Source: Astropecten irregularis
Lineage: Eukaryota; Echinodermata; Asteroidea; Paxillosida; Astropectinidae
NCBI GenBank assembly: GCA_963971285.1
Contig: OZ020244.1
Coordinates: 7,130,001 to 7,194,000 of the forward strand
Length of the DNA: 64,000 nt
Direction of reading: 5' to 3'
The notes under the pieces: model-generated
What the model was told of the DNA's origin: nothing
The model's input: the letters and a program-made list of their open reading frames with translations, nothing else
The model's database searches: none
Position numbers and translations under genes: made by a program
In this document: positions 28,101 through 40,100 of the stretch, in pieces
Numbering within the stretch: position 1 is the first letter of the stretch
How the letters are laid out: each line of letters starts with the position of its first letter

Positions 28101-31100
28101 CTTTTACATGAAGAGCTACTTCCTGTTTGACCGGAAGTAGAGGTCACAGAGGTCAAGCAATGTAACACAAATGAAAGACCTTGCCTAACATTGACTTTTG
28201 GTGAAAGAATCATGATCACAGCTCGTACCACTTTTAAATGAGGCGCTACTTTCTGTTTGACCGGAAGTAGAGGTCACAGGGGTCAACCAATGTGTCACAC
28301 AGAAAGACCTTGCCTAACATTCACTTTTGGTGGAAGAATTATGATCATAGCTCTTATCACTTTTAAATGAGGAGCTACTTCCTGTTTGACCGGAAGTAGA
28401 GGTCACAGAGGTCAAGCAATGTGTCACAAAGAAAGACCTTGCCTAACATTGATATTTGGTGAAAGAATCATGATCCTAGCTCTTACCACTTTTAAATGAG
28501 GAGCTACTTCCTGTTTGACCGGAAGTAGAGGTCACAGGGGTCAACCAATGTGTCACAAAGAAAGACGTTGCCTAACATTGACTTTTGGTGAAAGAACCAT
28601 GATCCTAGCTCTTAACACTTTTAAATGAGGAGCTACTTCCGGTTTGACCGGAAGTAGAGGTCACAGAGGTCAAGCAATGTGTCACAAAGAAAGACCTTGC
28701 CTGACATTGATATTTGGTGAAAGAATCATGATCCTAGCTCTTACCACTTTTAAATGAGGAGCTACTTCCTGTTTGACCGGAAGAAGAGGTCACAGAGGTC
28801 AAGCAATGAGTCACAAAGAAAGACCCTGCTTAGCATTCACTTTTGGTGAAAGAATCAACTTAATATCTCAAACCGTTGATTTTTTATTGATTTTTGAAGA
28901 TTTTGATTATTAAATTCAAATCGCTTGTCACGTGACACCTGATGACGTCATGATGGTGAAAAGTTTCGGGAGACAACTACCCTATATGGACTTCCTTCAA
29001 ACCAAGTTTGGTTAAAATCGGTTGTTTAAAAGTGACCAAAGTGCCGCAGAGAATGCCCCTGTACAAAGTCTATAGGAAATCAAAATGGAAGAAGAAGAAG
29101 AAGAAACTAGAGATTGTGTCTGTTGAAAACAGAACACATGGCTTTTCCGTTTTATGATATTAAAACATTTTCAAAACATTATACACACAAAAACATTTGA
29201 TTAAGATATTAAGCTTTATACTTTTGAAGAGTGCACCTTTAATCTGAAGTCACTTGACTTGGTCATGTTTGTGTCACAGGGAAAGACCTTGTCTAACATT
29301 TACTTTTGCTGAAAGAATCATGATCCAGCTCTTACAACTTTTAAATGAGGAGCTACTTCCTGTTTGACCGGAAGTAGAGGTCACAGAGGTCAAGTAATGT
29401 GTCACAAAGAAAGGCCCGGCCTAACAGTCACTTTTGGTGAAAGAATCAACTTAATATCTCAAACCGTTGATTTTTTGTTGATTTTTAAAGATTTTGATTA
29501 TTAAATTCAAATCGCTGGTCACATGACACCTGATGACGTCATGATGGCGAAAAGTTTCGGCATACAACTACTCTATATGGACTTCCTTCAGACCAAGTTT
29601 GGTTAAAATCGGTTGTTTAAAAATGACCAAAGTGGCGAGGAGAATGTCCCTGTGCATTGTCTATGGAAAATCAAAATGGAAGAAGAAGAAGAAAAAAAAA
29701 AAAACAGAACAAAAACAAAGGGTTTTCGCTGACGCGGAAAACCCAACTAGAGATTCTATGTCTGTCTGCAACAGAGCATAGAGCTTTTCCGCTCCATGTT
29801 TTTAAATAAATTTATGAATCCATGCAACATTAGATCTAAATATGTATGTGTCACAATGAAAGACCTTGCCTAACATTGAATGAGGAGCTACTTCTTGTTT
29901 GACAGGAAGTAGAGGTCACAGAGGTCAAACAATGTGTCACAAAGATAGACTTTGCCTAACATTCATATTTGGTGAAAGAATCATGATGCTAGCTCTTACC
30001 ACTTTTAAATGAGGAGCTACTTCCTGTTTGACCGGAAGTAGAGGTCACAGAGGTCAAACAATATGTCACAAAGATAAGACCTTGCCTAACATTGATATTT
30101 GGTGAAAGAATCATGATCCTAGCTCTTACCACTTTTAAATGAGGAGCTACTTCCTGTTTGACCGGAAGTAGAGGTCACAGAGGTCAAACAATATGTCACA
30201 AAGAAAGACCTTGCCTAACATTGATATTTGGTGAAAGAATCATGATGCTAGCTCTTACCACTTTTAAATGAGGAGCTACTTCCTGTTTGACCGGAAGTAG
30301 AGGTCACAGAGGTCAAGCAATGTGTCACAAAGAAAGACCTAGCCTAACATTGATATTTGGTGAAAGAATGAACTTAATATCTCAAACGGTTGATTTTTTG
30401 TTGATTTTTAAAGATTTTTATTATTAAATTCAAATAGCTTGTCACAGGACACCTGATGACGTCATAATGACGTAGTTTGCGCGGGTACATCTATGCTGTA
30501 TTAGTCTTGGTCCAAGACTGTAAAGCTCGATAACGGACCCCATCGTGCCATTGCGCCCTCTCGTGACTTCATTTGACCCAGCTGCTTGCATTACAGTCTT
30601 GGGCATTTCCTATAAACCGAGGCGTGGCCTTTGTATGCCAATTAGGTACCTTATTATGAATATTCATGATTTACGTTGAAATGCAAAATAGGATGCCAAG
30701 CGGGCCGTGGGAGCGTCACGGTTGGAGCTGCTGAAATTCGGTAAACAAACGCGAGACAGTCCGCGTCCAGACAGTCTCGGCCAGACATTATAAAAAAATC
30801 CTTATATATCTATTGTCTCAGCGCGTGGTTTATAAAACAGTCTGAGCTGCATGGTCGATTCCGTGCTTGTTGAATCGCAGACACTTCATGGCGGCTACAT
30901 TCAAATCCATGCGGTAGTGTCTCGTTTGTGGAAAGCTAGAGTTAATTACGCACCCACAATGTGTGTGTACCACCAGCTTTCTGTTGTAATATTTACCATA
31001 ATAGAAATAGATCATGTGTATAGTAACAGTGTTCAATGCCCTCAGGCATCAGGCATGTCCGACTATGCGATGAATAGTAAGTATACTATCATGACAACTA

Positions 31101-34100
31101 TAGCAAGCAGTAGGCAACGCAGACATTATTTCAATTCCCCATGACAATACCACAGCGCACCGTGACTATTCCCGATCCCACGATCGACACCGAAGCATAG
31201 TACAGTACTAGTCACGTACGATACTGCATTAGCATGGTACACAGAGGTCATTCGTTACAGGTCATCCATATTCATTAGATACCAATTCAACTGGATTTTT
31301 GCGGGCGCTGATTGGTTCCTCCGGAAATCCGAAGGAAAAATAAAGAAAAAGTTAAACAATTCATAGGAAATGCCCAAGACTGTAATGCGAGCAGCTGGGT
31401 CAAATGAAGTCACGAGAGGGCGCAATGGCACGATGGGGTCGGTAATCGAGCTTTACAGTCTTGGACCAAGACTAATGCTGTATGTACTATGCCTATACAA
31501 ACTTTCAACTATGTGCAACAAAGTTAAATGGCAAAAGTGGCCCGTAGAATAAAACGTGTGCAAAGTCTATGGGCCCTGGGAAAAAAAAGAAGAAGAAAGA
31601 AAAAAAATCTTAACAAACAGTAAAGCTTTTCCGCAACTATGCGGAAAAGCTAAAAACAGAACAAAAAGAAAGGGTTTTCGCTTTCGCGGAAAACCCAAAA
31701 AACAAAACAAAACAGAACAAAAATAAAGGCTTTTCGCTTCCGCGAAAAAGCCAATAATGAGACAGTAACTTGAATTTATGAAATGGTCTGCCAGACGGCT
31801 GAAAACTAAGTGCAGTCATAGCCACATTACAAATATGAGTTCAAGGACTGGTCTCCAATCAACCACTTGTAACAATGTCTCATTCCTCATTTCACATCTT
31901 CTTCTCCAACTTTATCTTTTAAGTACAAAAGAATGCTCAACTTTGTTGGTACAAATTTCCACTGTGAACCATATGGCAACTGATCAAGCATGTGCATGAA
32001 TGGTAAATCAGCCTCATAATAATCTGATAATTATGTCAATCAGGTCTGGTAGCAAGTTTGGGTATATATACATGAACATCAATCATCTGGCTGTATATAC
32101 ATCAGGGGCAGATTGCAATAAAAGTCAACGGTAAATCACTTTGGGAAATCTTTGCTGCGTGTTAAAGACATCTGTCTGAAGAGGTCAGGCAAGTCAGTTG
32201 TTACACATCAAGTTATGCTCATTATTATTCCCATTTGAAAGAATTCAAGCCTTAACACAAACTGACCAGGGGTCGATTTCACTTACACTTTGCGATCATC
32301 CCTAAAGCCCAGATGCACCCCTTAACGTAAAATCGATCGCTACTTTGTGATGCAATTTTCCGTTTAGCGATGGATTTGGGTTAGTGGAATCGGCCCATGA
32401 CCTGACCTGATCTGGCCATACATACCCATATAGTCCTGTTGCACATCTGCTGGCATCCTACACTGATTATGTTTGCACCCTGCCATGAGGTCTCAATGAG
32501 GCATTCTTGTTGTTCATCAACCTTCAACAGAAAAAAAAATCATGTATACTCAAAACTCTACAGTGATATGAAACCTGCAAATTAGGTACTAGCTGGAATG
32601 AACTTGGATATTTGAAATCAAATGCTAAGGTCTTGAGCTTCAATCTTATTCCAGAAGTTTAAACAGGTCTCAGTAGCAATTCCATACTTTGGTTTTTGTC
32701 AAGGAAATTCAGATTCATGGGCAAGAATATCAGTAACAGTAAACTGAAAAAATCCCAGTCCCATGCGGTGCCCACTTTTTGAGAAAACAGTGAAAATGCC
32801 CACGATATTTTTTTAACCTTTTCACAGAATTGTTTATCTTTTGAAAATATATTGCTTTTGGTCAATTGGTTTTACTCTTTTTAGGATAACTACAGCATGC
32901 ATTTTAGGCAGTAAAATGTTAATGGAATGTTTCTACAATCACTTTCTTTATACCCTGTATGTTATGGTAAATTTGTGAAGATTTCTGTTTTCTTCCAAAG
33001 TATAATAGTACCTTTAATCTTGGGGTGGAATTAGACATAATATTAATAATTAATAAGACATAAAGAAATATCTTGACACTTACCGCAGTACTTCCACTAG
33101 GACAGGAGGTTGGTAATGTTGAATCATTGCACAATGAGCAAGCACTCTGAGAGAGAAAAACAAAACATACAAATAATGGCACTCTCTGACAACATTGATA
33201 CATTTACACAAGGAACAATTTGGGCAACTATGAAAGATTAAAACCATAGTCAAACATTCAGATGGCAGATCTTAGGTAATAATCCTAGTTTGTAAAATAC
33301 ACCATGAATAAATTTTACCCTAACCCCAGCTTGTATAGAATATCATTTTGATAAAACAAATATTCCTTAGCAAACCAAGCAAAACTCCTGAATGTGTGAA
33401 AGGGTGTTTCAATAATTATGTCAAGATATCATGAGATAAATGTTTCTATCTCCTCAGTGTGATCAAACCATGTCACCCCAAAACACTGCACTCAATTGTT
33501 CCAATAGTTTACAGCCACAACAGCAAACTTCAATCTCTTAAATGGGGGGGGGGGGGGGTTCATGGTAGTGTTGTGCATTTTCGGAGCTTTTGAAAACCGG
33601 AAAACACTTTTGAAAAAAAAAGATTGGTTGCACGAGCTCAGACTTATAAAAATAAATGACAGCACTATATTGTGCATGTGTAGATAATGTGCACGATCAA
33701 TGGATGCATAGCGCTGTATGTAGTGTGTACATGTAATGCTACAGCGATCTTTACGACGATGTATTTCAGTACGCGAGTCTCTGGTCTCGAGCTACATGCA
33801 TGACCTGGAATCTTGCCATGATTTGGTGCCGGCAACCTTACAGAATATTCAGTCATAATCATTCATATCTTGCTCAGAGTCACATGTCACATTTCTTACT
33901 GCCAAATCTGACATCGAAGCCGGCTGCAACCCAGGGCATCGAGCGCGACTGCACCAATTTTTACACACGTTGTATGTAAGACAATACAATATTCGATTAC
34001 AAATATACGACTGTGTCATTTTGGTTTTGTTACACCGTTTTTGAAATTTTGAAACCGGATGGCTAAATCCTACGCAGTAGCCCGGAAATGCATTTTTAAT

Positions 34101-37100
34101 GCACAGCACTAGTTTATGGGGTTCCCTGGTCTCCCATTCAGCAGCTACCAACCGCCCTTGCATTTGCCACACTGGATCAGACATTGAAAAAAAAAATTTA
34201 AATCTGAAAAGAGAAATATTGTTCCTGTTTTTACCCATTCCAGTGTGAAGCTTTGTATGTCACATCTGTGTGAAACGAGAGGATCTATATCTGAGGGTAT
34301 AATAAGTCCATCAATGCTGTGTATATAACCATCATTAGCGATGATATCTGACAGAGTCATATTCACACCTCCATCCATGCCAATCAATCCCTGGTGGACA
34401 AAAAATAGAATAGACAAATCACATCAAATCCAAAATGTAATGAATGAACACAATCATGAAATGATGTGATAGCAGGTTTAGGGTAAGCATTCCCAATGAC
34501 AGGAATATATTATCAAGATTAGTGCAGGGCAAAATCGGATAATTTCATATCCGGTTACTGTTTGCCAAAACAAATCAGGTTAACGGTTAACCTGTGCGAT
34601 TTATGGTACATACATCTTCAATGTGATCCTCGCTTTCAGAATGCTTTTTACGATGTCATTCCTTAGATCAAGCATTTAGATCAAGTACACGATGTTTCTT
34701 TTAGATCCAGTATGTGAAAAGCATGTTTCTACTTGGCAAAATGGACAAAATAACAAAAATAACTGACTGAAATTCTACAGTTTACACTTTTTGGGTTGTT
34801 GAGCATATGCCAAAAGTTCGTCCCTTTTTTTCCCTTTCAGTTTCGGTGAATGGTTAGTGGAAATTTGTAACTGGATAATTAAATCCGGGTCAGTTAACCT
34901 CTTACTGGATTAAAATCCCAGCACTAATCAAGATCATCCTGCTCAGTCAATTCACTAGTACCACACAGCAGCAATGCACAAGAATTGCTCACCTACATTG
35001 GGGACCCACTTTAAAAAAACATTCTTAGTAGGAATATACACCAGCAGTTACTGTTTCAATCAAATCTTAAAAATGAAGGTCTGAAATGAAAGGAGCAGAT
35101 TTCATTTCCCAATAAAATGGCTTAACAAAAAGACAACTAACAAACTACATATACACAGCACATCTTGGGCCCGATTTCATGGAATCTGTTACCAGTAGCA
35201 AAAATTATTTGCTTACGATAACAAACTTTTTTCCATACAGTTAGTGTATTTCACAGGAGAGCTGTTTTTCTTGCTATGCTAAGCAAAGTCATTCTGCAGA
35301 ATGTATGACAGCGCGTAAGCAGAACATTAATAATCACGGATACCCTCGAAATTCTTCGCCAACCGAAAGTCTTCCATACAGATTCCATGAAAAAGATTTC
35401 ATGCGTAGCAGTGCTGCAAACACAAAAACAGGGAGTAACGGATTCCATGAAATTGGGCCCTATTCACATTAAGTTCAAGAACTTACATTGGGGTAAATAT
35501 GGAAGTTTGTTGTGGAGCCGTGTAGAGACATGACGTGTCCTGTTGTTATAAGATCCTGCATGAGAAGCTAAAGATATCGTCAAGAACATCCATTAAGATA
35601 CAATGTGAAATCTACAACAAACTTCTGCTGCACTCTATGTATTAACGGACTAAACCACTATTGTTTTGTGTAATATGCATTGCTATGGAAATGTAACATG
35701 AACCTGTAACATGTATCATATCTACAGGGACGTTTGAGAGAGGAGTTAAGACAAAGATTAGCAGCCAACTTCACAAAGAAACATTTCCCACCAAGAAAAT
35801 GAAGCAAAGATGCAAAGCTGTACAATTGAATAAATTAAGGACAGGCAAATGGACATCTTCATTTGCCAAAATCTACCAAAATGATTTAGTTATTCGGTTC
35901 ATTACTTGAGTTGATGAGCAGTGTGCAGCAGTTTATTATATTCATTTTCTGAAATGTTTAAATTAAATAAGAGACAACTAAGGCCACACCCTCCATGTAA
36001 TACCTGTGTGTAACTACAGGGCTGGATTGCAATCCCTGTTCTTACCATTGTGCCTTGTATAACATGATTCCTCAGAAGAGCCAGTAACTTTGGTCTTCCC
36101 TGCAAAAAAGTGACATTTCCAAAGAATCAATAAATGTTTTATAAACGAATGATTTTCAACCATGATTCAAATCTTCATTCAGAATCATTTGCTGATTAGA
36201 TGACCGCTCTGGCTGCAGGAAGTCAACACAGCCGCAGGCAAGGTCCATTGTGAGTGGCTAACCACCTGCAGAGTTTAGAACACTTTTCCTCTCAATCATC
36301 AACATATTTTTCATCAATAAAACTCTTTGAGGGAACGAAAAATGATGGGAAACTGCACAGCACCTGGCTGTGCACAAAGACATAAACCTAAATCATTCTT
36401 ATTATTTGGAGAAGTGCGAGTGCCTTCCATGTTTTGATATAATATTATGCACTTTCATCTTACTGTGCATATGAAGCAAAGACACAACAATGGCTTCCTA
36501 ACAATAACTATAATCAAAGCAACAAAGTAATTTATGAGTATATATTCCTTTAAATGTAAGATGATGGAAAGCAAAGATTATATAGTGCTACGCGCAAGAC
36601 GTATAACCGACCATAGGGCGCGTGTTAATTTGCATGGAGGTCATGATTTGCCATTCTGGTGTGCAAATAGCGAGTAGTTTGTACACGGGGCATATGGGGG
36701 CTGGAAGATTTATTCAAGAAAAGAGGAGTGTTAGGCAAAATTTTGGCCCGGATTCGATTAAAACCTATTGTTTATTGTATATAGAAATATTTGACATATT
36801 GATGTGAAGCCACTGAATATGACAACGGAAATTTTTGGGGGGATTTCTGAACCTACTTTTGCAAGTACACATCGCTGACATCATGCGATCGAAACTCAGT
36901 ACACCGAGAATGTCACACCAGAATGGCGCCCATGGCGATTACGTGTTTCAGTGGAGAGTTCTCAATCTTGCGCGTAGCGCTATATAATCTTAGGTGGAAA
37001 GTGGAATGTAAGGCATACTTGTGCAGACATGAGGTGTTCCATGGAGCCCTCAGGGAGCTGGTTGAAGGCTTTGTTCATTGGTGCCAGTATCGTATACGGG

Positions 37101-40100
37101 ATGTGAGAAGGAATCACAAGGTCGACTCCAACACTCTGCCAGAGAAATATACATTGGTGAGGTTAATGGGAGAAACACACATAACAACCTGTGCAAGTTT
37201 AAGTTCAACTAGACATGTTACAATCTAGCCCAACATGGCCTGGTCAGCTGTTATCAACATGGTCAAAAGTAATAAGCAAATAAAGAATGCTGCTAATAGG
37301 CTCAACAACAACAACTTTCAATTACACGAAGTAAATCTTACCGTGAGTAAATAATTCAGTCGGTTGAATCTGCCTGTGGTAGATAAAATGCCAGTCACTG
37401 ATCCCTGATGAAAAACATAAAATATACAAAAGGGAGTGTTTCATGTTAAAATTTCTAAATTAATTTTTTCCTTAAATTTGTTTCTAAGGTTCTATTGTTC
37501 AGTGTGTGTTTCATTTCAGGCAGAATATATACAGTCTCCATCTCAGTAATTCATCAAACAAAAACATATCATTGAAAGCCTCTTGGCCATTGATGAGTAG
37601 CCTATTTCGTGTAGGTAAACAGCCATGATTTCCGCTAACTGTGGACCAGCGAAGTCAAGCCTCAATCACGTTCACGTGCAGCTAATAATAGCACAGAAAG
37701 TGCCTGGTTGCCAGATACTGTTTTAATGAGGCTAAACCAAAGCATGGCGCTATCATTCATACAACGCTTCCGCTGATTGAACAATGTAAAAAAACATGTA
37801 GAGCCTACTTAGCGTGTTACAATTGCTTTACAATTTGCTTTACATTATGAACTGCATTTTACGATCGGGGCATAATTTTACACATGCATCAACAGTACAG
37901 TACCATATGCATTTACTGCGGTGCAGATTTCAAGCCATATTTCTGCACGCATTCTGCAAGCAAAAATTTGATGGACAGGCATGACGGTAAAAAAAAATAA
38001 AACAAAGAAAAAGTTGGCGCTGGTGTGGAGATGAAAAAGCGTAAAATAGAATTCGGCACACTGATAAAAAAAAACCGGAAAATAGAATGCAGCAAATTCA
38101 TCTAAACAGCGGAAAACTGCTAAAACGCAGATATTTCACACCCATGCTCAGAGCTAGTAACTCTGAGGCTAGCAGATACCCCCCCCCCCCCAGCCAGGCA
38201 ATGGAGCCCAGATTCAATGCTTTCAGTCTGCATGTTACACATTGTTTACTCTGTTAAACAACAGTCATTGACTAGCAGCCCTCCTCTCATCAATCCTTCA
38301 CTTTAACACTGATCAGCTATCAGCTGCTGCAGCTTCACCTGACATGTGCACAAGTTGTTATTGCCACTTAGTGCAACCATCTTTTTAAGAAAAGGCAAAA
38401 TGGTGTCATTATGGTCATTTATTTGGGGTTGGATGGCAGTGAATAGCAGCTGATATTCTGCATGCATGTGGTATGTATCCTGTTTGTTTAACGCACAAGA
38501 TCAAGAGTCCTGCTGATCCGGATCCAATTTTAGCATACCCTGCATAGGTCGTGGATCTGCAAATCAGGCGCGGCTCTACAGCAAAAATCTTTTTATTTGG
38601 GGGGGGGGGGGGGGGGGGCTAGAAGAGCCATTATTTTTTTTTCTTTTGGGAGGGGACTAGAAGACCCAATATTTTGGGTTCTTCTAACACTCGCTTCTGC
38701 TATGTCTTATTAGGGGTAGAAAACATGCACATTATAGGCCACACAACGCGTTTTTTTATGTAATTGGCACTTACTAAACTGAAAAAATCCAATATTTTGA
38801 AGAATTTTTTTTTTCACTTGCATTTATTTTTTTTTGGGGGGGCTAGACAAAATTGTTTGGGGGTACAGCCCCCATAGCCCCCCCGTAGAACCGCGCGTGC
38901 TGCAAATCCTGCTGCTGCTGCAGGGTCCCACATGTGCATTCAATTGCTCACCTCAGGGTTGCTAGTGACTGGTGCAGGTTCATACAATAACCTATCAGTG
39001 ATATGTATAACACCATTCATGGCTGGGATATCTGTGTGTAGCAGTCTAGCTCGTGTGTTACTTCCTTCCAGTCTAAACCTCAGAAGCTCAGAATTCTGCA
39101 GCATGAATTTACAACCAAATAACAATCTTTAATCATCAAATAACCACAAGCATGGGCGTAGGTATATTTTATATATATACAAAATGATTTTGTGCACAGA
39201 CGCATATGGAAGTACGACCCAGCTACAAGATCAACCCCCCAGGTCTGAGGACGTGTCTACACTACTGACCACAAGGGAAACTGACTGAAATTAAAGTCAT
39301 TGAAAAGTAAACAAAGAAAAATTGCCTGGAGCGGGATTTGAACCAGCCATCTCCTGAATACCGTACCGGCGCTCTACCAACTGAGCTATCCATCTACGTT
39401 GGTGGTGTTCCCAATAGTCAATTATCTTTGTTCGTTTGGCAGTCAGAACCCATGAAACCACGCACACACTGCTATATCCCAGGGATCATTTTATTGATAA
39501 ACGCAGCAATGCTGCAACCTGAGAACGGCACATGGGGTATCACTCAATTGGTAGAGCAACTGTACGGTATTCAGGAGGGCATCCTGTTCGAATCCCGCTC
39601 CAGTCAATTTTTCTTTGTTCACTTTTCAATGTTTTTAAATAACAATCTTTGTTAGATATTACATACAGTGATGCATTGCTATATCGAGCAAACACTTGCA
39701 ATATGAATGTCATTAGCTCATCATAAATAACAAAAACCACAAAAAATGTCTTGACAATTCTCATGCATGAGATACATCAATGTAAACAAAACAACCTATT
39801 AATTTATAACACAGAATATTTTGAAAAATACTATTACCGAATTTGTTTTTGGTGTGAACATAGATTGGTAATAGCTGTGGAAGGGTAATATTGGCTGTCT
39901 GCTGTTACAGATTACAATGCAAGACTTCAAATTATACATAAATATGCCAACAGCGTATCTGATCACTGGCATTTGAGTTTGAATGTGCTTGGAAATTATT
40001 TGAGGTAAAGGAAATTGTTCAAATTTGATTCGTTGAAGGCACTGACAGATACTTGACAAGCATGACTAGAGGTTTGGATCATTCTTCTGGTCATTTTCAC

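Larger units (their letters stand above)
18729..32425. repeat. Intron 16: 13.7-kb modular repeat region
   Basis: Built from a few modules in repeated order: hairpin start (TATGGCTGTTGAAAACAGCA, CTTTTCCGC), arrays of an about 130-bp unit, a CTCAAACCGTTGATTTTT block, a CACCTGATGACGTCATGATG block, CCAAGTTTGGTTAAAATCGG, a GAA-rich tail, then CTAGAG and the next hairpin. No coding frame is supported. It follows the newly identified exon 16. Confidence 0.85.

Noticed and set aside
29718..29753. Helitron 3' end (hairpin then CTAG)
   Set aside because: The hairpin and CTAG are present, but the spacing to CTAG is only 2 nt instead of about 10, and no 5' TC end or AT target could be shown; kept as a possibility in the findings only.
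36923..37228. 101-codon plus-strand gene
   Set aside because: The opposite strand encodes stabilin-like exon 11 with splice sites and a FAS1 motif; the plus frame has no known domain.
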